From contig JALLLS010000071.1 of the NCBI GenBank assembly GCA_025094145.1, positions 116,117-180,116 on the forward strand: 64,000 bases of DNA. The letters run 5' to 3'. The stretch's first letter is position 1, and the number at the start of each line of letters is the position of its first letter. Of the stretch, positions 36,129-47,084 are shown piece after piece. Origin of the DNA: Spinellus fusiger. Its lineage: Eukaryota; Mucoromycota; Mucoromycetes; Mucorales; Phycomycetaceae. The translations under genes were made by a program, and so were the position numbers. The notes under the pieces are model-generated. The model saw only the letters and a program-made list of their open reading frames with translations, did not search any database and was not told the origin of the DNA.

Positions 36129-38187
36129 TCAATAATCAAGTGTATTGTCAGATCCTAGAGTTTTACATTGAGATCGCAATTCATCACCAGTAGTGTTTGG
36201 GCCTTTTTGAATACCGTGTCGATAGGCTTCTCTAAGCTAATATAACATGTATTAAAACAGCTATTCAGAAATCAATACTATACTATCATTTACCAAATAA
36301 TCGATGCCTCTCACACGCATTACATCCACATTATTCTCAACAACATCCATAATGTAATCATTGCTCATTTTTGAGAACACGATACAATATATCATGGATG
36401 CAAATATCTGATCCAATTGACTCAGTGTAGTATTCTCGAGTTTCCACTCAAGTACCCTTTCTTCGCGTGTGTATTCTTTGAGTTGACTTATATTATGGGT
36501 TGGCTTAGTTCCTGGTACTTTGTTTTCCGTGGAAGTCTTTTTTCTTTCCCGTTGGATACTTCTGAGTTTCTTTAGTTGACATTCAAGAGATACTATTTGA
36601 TCTTCTAGTTTCTCATCATAAGATCCAGAATTATATCCAGTTTCATTCCATTTGTTTTCATCTTTCATATTCTTGAGATTACTTTCTCTCCACTGTAGAA
36701 CAGCTTCATAAAATACGCTTTCATTAACATTTGTTTGAAGATTGTTGATTTGCAGAGCCTTTAGAGCAACACTTTCTTTTACATTTATCCATCCAGGATC
36801 AGCAAATAAATCAACACAGTTGGATCTCATAAAAGCAACACAAGTCTCTTCTAATTCAATAAGATTATAGTCATCTGTACATGCCAATATTTACTGTTAG
36901 TTAACCAAAATATACTTGTGTCTGATGTTGACTTGCCTGCTATGTTCCATATCTCCCACAAAGTACTGCAGCTAATGCTCAATTGTAGATAGTATACTAC
37001 TTCAGAGATAAATCTTTCCATTATAAATTTATCTGCTTCTCTCAATAGGCTGGCACAGTCTTTTATGCTTCCAATGTCAATCTTGTTGGTATGAACAAAG
37101 TCCAGAATTCTTTCAAATACTTTAGGATCCACTCCTCGAAGAATGATCTCTTTCTCTGTAGATTCTTTCATGCCACTTGTAAATAACTCTTTAAACAATG
37201 GGGATATTGTAGCTAGAATCAACTTGGAACTATAAAACACCTGGCTACCTGATACATCATCTTCATCGCTGGTTTCTGATTCTTCTTCACTCTCAAATAC
37301 TCGAATCGTGATATCGTGAAATTGTGAAATAAGACTGCTATCAAACTGAAGAGGTGCTTGGATCATAGGGTTTGGCTTCACTTTTAGTTGATGAGTATCT
37401 AATTCTTCAAGTTTGACAGAGATAGTAAACATGCCATTGTCAAGATAGTCATCAACATCTGCCATAGATATAAACTGTGAATACCCCCTTCCAGTAGACT
37501 TTTCTATTAAATGTCACAGTTAAATTCAATTGTGATTATTAGTCATTTGTCTACCTAAATCATAGGGATTTTTAATTCCTACCAGCAGTTGATTAATGTG
37601 TATTCAAGTATACCATGTCATAGAAAATGTCATCTTACTTCTTACTAAAGACTCAAGGGTAGATTCTGTAGGTGGCATTATAGCAATCTCAGCTTTAACA
37701 TTAAGCTTCAATTTGTTACTGTTTCCTGTTAATAATGTTCCTCCACAATTCAAGTAGATTCCAACATGCTATTGTGGTAATCAAGTTGAGAACTAGTAAA
37801 CAAAGACAGTACTCTATTACTTGTTCTTGATAGAATACCTCTTTATTATTATCCACTCCTTTTTTAACCTATTCAGTGTATATGTTTAATTGGTAATACA
37901 AATGAAGAACCATAGTTTGGTTTGGTTTGGCTTGTTTGTCTATTTTTTACCTTAAGGTACCTATAGACATATAGTTAATACTTTTGTTTGACACGAAACA
38001 ATCATTATGAAAAAGAAACGTATACTAGGATAAAGTATATACAATGCATTGTATTGTTAGCTTACCATTGATAGTTTCTTCCTTGAAAATATGGACTGCG
38101 TACTTCAGAATCTGCCTTAATATTTGACCATTCAGGAATTGACCATATGAAAGAGCATTCCTTGGGTTCCACTGTTCCTCGAATCAT
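36129..38187 (-). CDS. MATH-BTB protein (predicted CUL3 adaptor)
   Basis: 500 aa, exons 38187-38066, 37960-37951 (10 nt), 37768-37646, 37474-36916, 36874-36294, 36236-36129; all GT-AG and in phase only if the 10-nt exon is included. Residues about 8-85 form a MATH/TRAF-like domain (PKECSFIWSIPEWSNIK, SPYFQGRNYQW, then HVGIYLNCGGTLLTG). Residues about 130-255 form the BTB/POZ fold (HDITIRVFESEEE, VFYSSKLILATISPLFKELF, IILRGVDPKVFERILDFVHT), followed by a BACK-like helical region and a coiled-coil segment. SPOP-type MATH-BTB proteins recruit substrates to CUL3 ubiquitin ligases; the specific target is unknown. A direct but decayed duplicate lies at 1-1346. Confidence 0.83.
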
Positions 38188-38462
38188 AGTACCTTATAGA
38201 ATAGTTAAATAGTTAAAGTCTTGCTACAGCACACTATATCTGAATATTGACTCTGCCTATACTTACTTGCGTTGAAAATCAAGAGAGAGAAATAGATTAG
38301 CACAGTAGAATTGTTTATTATCATATAAAAATAATAAATTAAGACATCATATGGTACATGGGCTTTCAATAAAACAAGGAAGATTTCAAATTCAAACCAT
38401 AGTTTTGCCCTTGAAATTATTATTATTAATAAGAATTCTTCATTTATCGCTTTTCTACTCTA
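38188..38462. other. Upstream region of the MATH-BTB gene
   Basis: Short AT-rich stretch between the MATH-BTB start and a divergent Tc1 pseudogene. No specific site is assigned. Confidence 0.35.
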
Positions 38463-39531
38463 ATGTCTACCTCATCTAACACACCAAAAAACCACTTGGA
38501 AACAGGAAAAATAAATAGTGACGACTATGATCATTGTCTCATTGCTCACGAGGCCACTGTCAATGGGACCACTCATGTTGCCATCTCTGCTAGGTTTGGA
38601 GTTTGTCAGCAGTCTGTTTCCCGTATCGTGAAGAAATACAAGGAAGCTGGTTGCTTCACAGCCAAGAAGAGCACTAGGTGCAAGCCCATCCTTAATGATA
38701 GAGACGAGAGAGAGGCCAGTCGCGAAGTGAGAAGGGATTCATTCCAGACAATAGATCAGTTTCGCAAGCAGATGACCACCCAAGTGTCCATGAACACTTA
38801 GAAAATTGATGAAGAAGATTGGCCTGTTTTCTTTCAGGGTGGTTAAGAAACCTTTCCTCACCAATAAGCACAAGAAGTTGAAACTTGCTTGTGCTAAGAC
38901 CTATTTTCACTGAACAGATGAAGACTGGAAGACAGTCATCTGGTCCAATGAGTCAAAGTACCAACTGATGAGGACTAACAACCGTACCAGGGTGGTGCGA
39001 AAAGTTAATGAGGGACTGCTCCTAAAGAACGTCAAGCCCACCATAATGTTTAGTGGCGGTAGTGTAATGGTGTGGGGTTCTTTCTCTGGTGAAAGTGTCG
39101 GAAGGTTGGTGCCTGTGAAGGGCAGTATAGACAGTAGAAGATACATTGATACCTTAAAGGATAACTACTGCCCTAAGATGAACCAGATCGAGTTAATGAA
39201 TCCAGAGTTTGATTATGTTCTTTAAGAAGACAATGTCATCTGCCACAAGAGTAAAAAGTCCAGGCTGTGGAAGGCACAAGAAAGCATTGTCACTATGGAG
39301 GGGCGGTTCTCACAAAGCCCCGACCTCAACCCCATAAAACATTTATGGAGGGAGTTTGACATAGCCATCAGAAAGAGAATGACTCCCAAAAGTACTCTTC
39401 AAAATTTGGAGGTACTCTTGTTAGAAGAATGGGAGAATATTCCCAAGGACACCACAGACACCCTCATTGCCAGCATGGGGCGGAGATATAGGGCTGTGAT
39501 AAAAGCCAAGGGTAGAAACACCCAATATTAA
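38463..39531 (+). pseudogene. Dead Tc1-type transposase with catalytic residues lost
   Basis: Starts with an intact-looking N-terminus and helix-turn-helix (THVAISARFGVCQQSVSRIV). Later come WKTVIWSNES, GGSVMVWGSFSGESVGRLVP, EDNVICHKSKKSRLWK and SQSPDLNPIKHLWREFDIAI. The first catalytic Asp reads Asn (WSNES instead of WSDES) and the final Glu reads Lys (NPIK instead of NPIE). At least two internal stops occur where Trp and Gln are expected. All of these are G-to-A or C-to-T type changes. No terminal repeats were identified. Confidence 0.85.
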
Positions 39532-40925
39532 GGGTTTTCACTCAATAAATTTGTATATAGTATCTTGTTTACCTTCTTTATATTTCATCCGGTTTTCAAG
39601 TCTCTACTGTGTTGTGAGATGGTGTAGTGTGACCGCCCAATCTTCTTGGAGGTTTGGTGGGAAGTACGTTTGTAATGATAAGTAGCAAAAACCCCACGTC
39701 ATAGGGAATAAACTAGCAATTAGTATAAAAAGGGTAGTTCACTACTTCTTGAATAAAAATAAACCTTGACTCGAGCTACTTCTGGAGTACTGTTAAGTAA
39801 CATAGACTTTCTTTGACTCGGATAGTGGGCTGTTTCTTGCTCTCAACCTGTTATCTTTGTGTCTCTTTCCTTTTCGTTGGTTCTGAGCTGTGTTCGCACA
39901 ACGTGCCACACTCTTTCTACAAACCTGTTTGTTCTCTGTCCCCTACTTTGTTGGTGATATAACCAGTACCTTACTCTAACACTATACCCTCGCACTTGCA
40001 AAACCATCCCCACACTCTTCCCTTTAAACCTGTTTGTTCTCTGACCCCTACATTATTTGTGGAAGATACCATATCACCCCATTACACTACATTCTCGCAC
40101 TTGCGAACACATCTCCCACACCCCATCCATTCATCTCCTCGACCGTTTCAGTAGCCAGCCACCCAAGGCCCTACGTGTCCTCAAACGTGTCTCTTGTGCC
40201 CGACATTACAGTGTGTTTAATGTATGCTTTTATGACAAAGAATAAGTATTTCTTATTACAGAAGCATATCGGAATGTAAAAAAGCTATCCTTATTATTTT
40301 GACTTCCACTGTATAATGTCTCTTGAGGCTGCTGATGGGTGTGTTGAGCGGGAACGCCAACACCGCCATAGAGTGCAAAGGACTCTTTCGGCAACAGACG
40401 CTGTATCCTCACTTTTCCTCCGATCTCTCCTCCACCACTCATTCTTAACCCGTTTAGCAAAGCCAGAAGCTGCTAGTGTAGTTGCTGTATTTGTGTCCTC
40501 AGGATTGTCCGAGTTGCTCTAAGTATCCCTCTTTGGATTTCGAACCACCACAGGATGACGGTTATCTTTTTGGTGTCCTGGCTTCCTTGCTGACTTTATG
40601 GCCTTTTGGATGTCTATTCATAATTATCATTTTACTATCATTTACAATCATTTTTTTCCTTATTTTTCCTTCATTGATGTTTTATATTCTCTTTTCTTTC
40701 CGTCTCCTCTCTCTTTGCATTATTTTTTTCAGTTATGTATTTGAAGTGTTTCTATGTCTATTCTCATTTATTTTAAAAAAAAAGTTCTCATAGGGTGGCT
40801 AAAATGCCCAATACGCGAATAGCAAACCACGCCTAAAAAATAAAAATACTTTAAACTGTACATGATGTATTAAACATAAAAATAGCCTTTTTAATCAATA
40901 GGAAAAGGAAGTCTCATAACTACTA
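39532..40925. other. Intergenic region with promoter-like and duplicated segments
   Basis: About 1.4 kb. A TATA-like AGTATAAAAAGGG lies at about 39722 and is followed by AATAAA motifs; a solo LTR is possible but its borders are not clear. Two diverged copies of a segment beginning AAACCTGTTTGTTCTCTG start at 39921 and 40026. A GC-richer island at 40316-40530 has a short reading frame I do not recognise. Confidence 0.4.
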
Positions 40926-42641
40926 TTATTTCATATTCATTTTCAATTCATTGTTCCAGTAATCCCGATCTGAAAACATCTCTAAAAGGTACTCATTCTG
41001 TTCTCTTGGTTCACCCAATTCAAAGGTTGGAGCCGTAATATAGGAAATATCATAAAGGTTTTCAAGTCTGCTACAAAGGAAGGGAATGGTACTACGCCAT
41101 GACCATGAGATAATGTTTCCCTGGATATAATGCATAACCCAATGAAGTGCTATTATATACTGCTCTGCATATTCTTCTACTGAGTAACGATTGGCCTTTT
41201 TTTGTTCGGGTAATATTAGACATAAATTCTGCATTCAGGAAATAATAGATGGAACTTACGCTTGAATATAAAAAACTCGTTTTTTCCTTTTGTTTTTTGT
41301 CTTTTTGAAAGGATAAACCGGATGGTGTTGATTCAACTGTTTTTGGAGGCACTAAAGCATAATACATCTTCAACAACTCTTGACATAATATCTCCAGTTG
41401 TGGAATGTTGATTTTATCTTGATAGATATACTTCTTTGTATCTCTCAAGACTTTTTTGTAGACAGACAACATACTACTGAATTTAATGTCCTGGTGTTCT
41501 AGCTCTTTTAGATGTGGAAGGAAAGTAAATCGCTTAAGTGTTTCTAGTAAAGTGAAGTCGAGAAAAAGTGATTTCTTATTGTATTTGAATCCAGGAATCT
41601 CTTTTAGAAAGGCAAACTCTTGTTCAATTACTTGACGAAGGGTGAGAATATCAATTGTACTGAATTTTCTATGCATTCCCTTTTTATTGAGAACAGACTA
41701 ATAGATTAAAATAAGTTACTTTTACCTTTGATCTAGATCATATCTGAGAGGGCCCGATAATAATAATTTGTTCTTGTTACAGTTTAGGGCTATAAAAAGG
41801 ACTTGCTTGTCAAATCCTTGGACAAGGTGTCTTATCTCGCGACCTTTGCTGTCAAATTTAGCACTGCCAGAAATAGTATTTATTATTTTCCATTCTCCTG
41901 GACCAGGAATAGATGAGTGTGAGAAGATAATTTTCACATTTTTCCAGTGATCAATTGAGGATCTTTTCTTCTCTAAACACTCCTCAAAGTAGGTAATCAG
42001 CCTTTTCATAAATTCAGTGCCTGAAAGAGATAAAGCATGAATTTTAGTTATACAGGTGGTTTATTGAAAAATATCTTTGTCGCTTACCAGGTGTAATATT
42101 GGCAGAAGTAAATTCATAATGGTTATATATTATTTTTCTTTTTCTCTCTTGTGTTTTCTGAACGTATTTTCTTCTGCGCTTTTGATAGTCAAGTTTGATT
42201 GCAGGAGGAATTCCATCAAGAGCAATATATATCAATCTGTTTGGCTGTATATAGCTGACATAACCCTCAACCATTCTAAAGGTATACTTTATGAGCCACT
42301 CTGAAGCTAAATAGAACCCTTTGAATATGTTTGGATTTTCAAGAAGGTTATTGTGAAGAATAGGTGTAAGGTCAATGTAATAATTGTCTATAAAATAAAT
42401 AGAATTTATGTCAGATAATGCCACCAACATATTCTTGTTTTAGACAGTTTTTACTATAATATTCACCAATATCCAAAGTGTCGATCCTTAATAGCTCTTC
42501 ATCTACATAGAAAGTTTGAAAACACATAGGATATTGCTCCCTAGGATAGACAACAGCGCATGAATAATTTTCGAGATTAAGAAGAGAGTATTATGTATTA
42601 AAGTATACATACATAAAGGAATTCATAAATTTTACACCCAT
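40926..42641 (-). CDS. XRN-like 5'-3' exoribonuclease homologue, catalytically degenerate
   Basis: 473 aa. Exons 42641-42613, 42540-42455, 42387-42088, 42020-41726, 41668-41260, 41228-40926, all GT-AG and in phase with no stops. The N-terminus MGVKFMNSFMEQYP lines up with the XRN start (MGVP..F..W....YP). D44 (NYYIDLTPILH) and D96 (LIYIALDG) correspond to two catalytic acids. ITPGTEFM is the XRN family signature. However the PGEGE motif reads PGPGE (first Glu lost), the LDADL pair reads LNCNK (N218, N220), and the downstream GNDFLPH block reads KRFTFLPH. The C-terminal helical part (YSVEEYAEQYIIALHWVMHY, then ISWSW) is present, but there is no XRN1/XRN2 C-terminal extension. Probably an inactive paralogue with an RNA-binding or scaffold role. 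It lies 527 bp downstream of the eRF1-like gene on the same strand. Confidence 0.75.
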
Positions 42642-43168
42642 CGTAGAATTTCCCATGAATCAATTTGAAAATAGTGAGAAAAAGGTGTAAAAATATATTT
42701 GATTGAATCTAATTATTTAAATAGATGCACAAAATAGAATGAATAAACCACAACATTTAAATATAGCTACGAGAAGGTTGGCATCTCTTTGATATTCCTC
42801 AGCACTATTCTTTATGACTGGTCATACACATTTACAACAGATTTAATATAATACACTGTCCATATTATTGGCTTGAATGTAATTACACGAAACATAATAC
42901 ATTATCTATGCCTCTAAGCCTATTTTAAATCCCATGTGATAACTACTCTTACAAAAGGAATTTTCTCGGTGTTTCCATGATAGATTATCAAGCTGATAAC
43001 AGGTCTAAAATAGAGAGCTCAATAGCCAAAAATGACAGCATTTTAATGAAAATATTAAGACAAAAGACGATTTAATGAAGCTATACAACTTTCTTGCCCT
43101 GATATTGTATTCTTAGTTTCTTAGTTTTTTAATGCTGTTCCATTCATTCTTCCTACAAAAAAATCAGT
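42642..43168. other. Spacer between the eRF1-like and XRN-like genes
   Basis: 527 bp, AT-rich, containing the 3' UTR of the eRF1-like gene and the promoter of the XRN-like gene. No other feature is seen. Confidence 0.45.
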
Positions 43169-44794
43169 CTATAACGTGTCAAAGTGAAAAAAGATCACCT
43201 TGTAATATAGCAATCCTCCTAGGCCATGAAATTTTTCTATGAATCGGCGTCCTTCTTCCGATCGTAGTGTGATAAAATGAATAGTTGTGCCTGTGTTCTT
43301 ACAGAACTCAACCAACCACTCCACTAAGGGTGATTTTTGAAAAACCTTCATTCCAATTTCTCTTTCGATTTTTTCAGACATAGAAAGGCTGGATAAAGTT
43401 TCATCTTGTTCTTTAGGATAGTAAAAGATACGCTCAGGCCTGTAGCTATCTCTTAAAACACAACGTGTATACATGAGATCATTCCAAACAAATAAAGTTT
43501 TTACATTGCCCTTTTTCAGAAGCCTGACGGTCTCCAGAATACCATAAAAGAATTTGTCATTATCCTGGAGTGTTTCTTCTTCAAACTCCCTTAACAGCTG
43601 CACTGTCTTTGTAAGTTTTTCATCAGATCTTAATTCATTTGTTAAAGCGATGGCTTGATAAAATCCAGCTTTCCCACCACATTTAACATTCACGGTTTTC
43701 ACGATTATAGCTTGAAGGCGTGCGTCAAGATGATGAGACTGACATAGTTCTGATTTTATGTTTCCTAATCCTGCTAATACAACTCCATTGACCACACTCT
43801 ATAGTTTCATAGTTTTATGGAATGATTCTTTTTTTGGGGGGATGAAAGCATAGATGCTTATTTTCTTATTTATCATACCTTGTTGTTCAAGATAAAGTAA
43901 TCAGATGCTAGTTCACATATTTTTTTCATATACAATTGACGCCTTTCTTCACGAGAGCGTGCAATACGAGAGGCAGCATTGCCACCATAACCATTCTTCT
44001 TTGGAAGTTCGACATGGAGCTCATAAAGAACATCCCTAGTATCTCCTGACAAGAGACCAAACAAGCAACTACCTCCGGCTACAACAATATACCCAAGAGA
44101 ACCATCTACATTATAGAGCTTCTCCATAGCTTCTGTATGGAATTCACTGTCGCAAGAGTACAATGAGGTGTAGATTGGCAAATGAGGCTCAAAAAATACA
44201 TTGATATCTTTCTCCCTATTGCCTTTGAGACTAACTACACCACAGTATACAATCAGTCCATTGTCGGGAGCTTTTGATTATAGCATGTACAGTGAAAAGC
44301 ATAATAAAATAAAATAAAAACAAATTAGATAGAGGTACTCTACTTTCTTTCTTATTCATGTCTTTAGTAGATAGTAATTACTTTTTTTATATTCTTTTAG
44401 ACACGTCTGAACAGAAGAAAGGACATTTTGAACCAGTACACATTTTTTACGACACTTTAGGGTCTTTGCTGTAGCACATTTTTCGGATATTAGCTTATTG
44501 ACTTCATAAATGTCTTCTCCGGATGCTAAAAATGAGAATAAATAAAACATATAGATTGAGTGAGCATTTATAAGGTATCCTACGTATGATGAGAGAGATC
44601 ATAGTCTTTAGATTCCTAACAATCAACCAAAAAAAAAAGGGTGTAAGTTGTAGTTTGCAAGCCATAGAATAGAAAACAATAAAAAGAACAGTTAATTGCT
44701 TTTATATGTACCCTCGTAATTCATGTAGTTCTTTGCTAATCTGCCTCATCCTCCAAGGAGTAGCTACTATCTTCTTATTTTCTTTAAGTACCAT
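43169..44794 (-). CDS. eRF1-like protein with degenerate NIKS and GGQ motifs
   Basis: 426 aa, near the 430-440 of eRF1. Exons 44794-44712, 44615-44584 (32 nt), 44525-44382, 44270-43879, 43798-43169; all GT-AG, in phase, without stops. All three eRF1 domains are present. N domain: MISLIIPSGEDIYEVNKLI, TPDNGLIVYCG, and the conserved YxCxxxF (Y124, C126, F130). M domain: PIYTSLYSCDSEFHTEAM through ELPKKNGYGGN. C domain: VVNGVVLAGLGNIKSELCQS to the end. The stop-codon-reading TASNIKS motif reads TAKTLKC (57-63). The peptidyl-hydrolysis GGQ reads GGN (182-184). The Glu equivalent to human E55 reads Lys. It is therefore unlikely to be the organism's normal release factor, which should be encoded elsewhere. 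It may bind ribosomes without releasing peptide, or act as a regulator or competitor. Confidence 0.8.
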
Positions 44795-47084
44795 CGTGAT
44801 CAATGATTAGAAGAAGAGAAGATAATACTCGAATTAAGATTATGACCTCAGAAATATATTTTATGGATATATGTATTTGAGAAGAGAAAATAATAATAGA
44901 ATAAAAAAGTTGATTAACCAGTCATTATATGAACCTTTAATTATTATCATAAACAATCATATGTTTATTTGATATCAAAACAAAACAAGGCATAGATGAG
45001 CCACTGTCAAAGTATTTTGTATAGTTTATTTAATGTAGCCTCTTATTTAAATTTGCTTAATAATCCAGAGATACTTATGATAGATAACTTTTGATACTAT
45101 TATTTCTTATAAGATTTATAGCATCTGTTTACTCATTGAATTCAGTTTATCAGGATATTAATAAAGCATACACTTTAGTCAATATCATTATTTGAAAAAT
45201 TATAATAAAAAAAAATACAAGTGACACCCGTTATGAACATAGTATTGCCTGTATTTACTATTAAATAAAATTATCTTGTCATTTATCATACACTTTATAA
45301 TGATATCTCTTATATTAACAAGCTAAAAGCAGGTGTGATACTAGTCTATTGATTATTTTGATACGTACATGAACATATACACACAGGATTCCATAGCTCA
45401 ATCTATATAATCGTTTTACATGGACTTACTATTCTCATCTGACGCGTAGTATAAGCGAATTATGATGTATTACTGATAAATAAAAAATAGCTTATTTTCA
45501 CTTCATCGTTTTTTTTTGTATTTATAATAAGAAATATTGCTTGTGCAGAATTTGTCAAGGATTTTGTTCTGTTTTTTATTTGGTATTTTAAGTGGGAGAG
45601 TCGGTGATTTTCCATTGCCTTTTTTCAATAAAGTTTTCAATTTACGGGTCACTTAACTTTATTAGCTGCATTGTTCACATACAGTTATCTGTTTCTCTAT
45701 TTTTAAACTATCACACTATGATGGTACCAAATGAAATCACCATCTTTTAGTTTATATTTCCTTTCAGAGACATTACTTTTGTATTATATTTTTGTATTTT
45801 TTGTGCTTTGGCATATATCTGATCGTGATTTTTCTTTATTGTAGGGCCAGTACAACACAGCACACCTTTTGAATTTGCGTGATACATGGCTGATACTACA
45901 CACCCTAGGATAGAAAATAACAGGTCTAGCACAGAGGAACATACGTAGTGGCTACAATACATGGGCTCCACAAGTCTATTTATTTTTCTTTCTCTTTCTA
46001 TATACAAATGTCTTATCAGTTTAGATCGGTTGGTCATGATTTCATCTAAAGTACTAATTGATAGTGAAAAAGAGCTTATCATTAATACCAGACATATCAG
46101 CCTATACATGGTATTTAATCTTAGATGTCGGTAACAGTGTTACCTACTGTAGTTGATTTTCACGATCTATTCATATTCCAGTACATATAAGATAAACAGA
46201 AAGATTGAGAAATGAGTAGAGAAAAAAAGAAAAGAAAGGGAGATATGATGTTTTCATATGCATTTCTTCTGTAGTGTTGTTTCTAGAAAATAAAAACAGT
46301 AGCATCATTTCTTCTTATTGTTAAAATAGTTTACATAATTATTTATTGAAAAGGGTCTTTTTCTGTGTATTTTCTTCTTTGGCTCAACTACAATAAAATA
46401 AAGCATTTCAATTTACAGGGTCTTGGTCATTTAAGACCTTAGAAAGACATATTTTCTACCCAATAGAAAGTTGTATTCCTATCTTACAAATCTCCAAAGA
46501 GTGTATCCCGTCTTTTTCTGTTTTTGCAGGTGCATGCTTGTTTAAAATAGTCATTGAAAAGTCAACAATACTTTTCAGTGCAATAGGAAATGTAAAAATA
46601 GACACAAGCATGAATATAGATATGAATAGAGATACAGACAATGAATAAACAAAAATGTGGCATTGCACAGCAAGCCCGTTACTATTTGTGAGATGTCTTT
46701 GTTTGTTCATGTGTGTCTGTGTGTCTGTGTGTCTGTGTATCTATATGTATATATGTCTATATGTCTATGTATCTATATGTCTATGTATCTATATGTCTAT
46801 GTATCTATATGTCTGTGTATCTATATGTCTGTGTATCTATATGTCTGTGTGTCCTTTAGTTTAGTTCTTATCTCGCTCTTTTCTTCATTTCTTTTTCTTG
46901 TACAAATAATATAGTGAAAGGAAAGAAATATGCAAAAGTATAATAAGATTGATAAAATCAAGAATCAAATATGATAATAACAATGAAACAAGGGAGAATG
47001 AGAAAATGAGATAATAATAAGTATAATAATAAGTATAATAATAAGTATAAGTATAATAATAAGGATTAAGACAAGGGTTGTATT
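44795..47084. other. AT-rich intergenic region
   Basis: About 2.3 kb with no convincing gene. A 120-codon frame at 45747-46109 (-) starts with a signal-like hydrophobic stretch and has several Cys, but its codon use and lack of any family resemblance leave it unsupported. A 12-bp minisatellite (TATGTATCTATATGTC-like) lies at about 46725-46855. Confidence 0.4.
46725..46855. repeat. Short minisatellite
   Basis: Tandem of about 12-16 bp units of the type CTATATGTCTATGTAT, producing repetitive Tyr/Leu/Cys reading frames that are not genes. Confidence 0.85.

Noticed and set aside
40530..40560. GGTTCGAAATCC-like box on the - strand resembling a tRNA T-arm
   Set aside because: Flanking bases do not form a T-stem and no A box or acceptor stem can be placed. 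No tRNA was found in the window.
45747..46109. 120-codon frame with a signal-like N-terminus and Cys residues
   Set aside because: Sits in AT-rich non-coding sequence with no family resemblance; chance hydrophobic start is common in such DNA.
46655..46914. Cys/Tyr/Leu repetitive frames
   Set aside because: Minisatellite read in frame, as also at 48388-48677.
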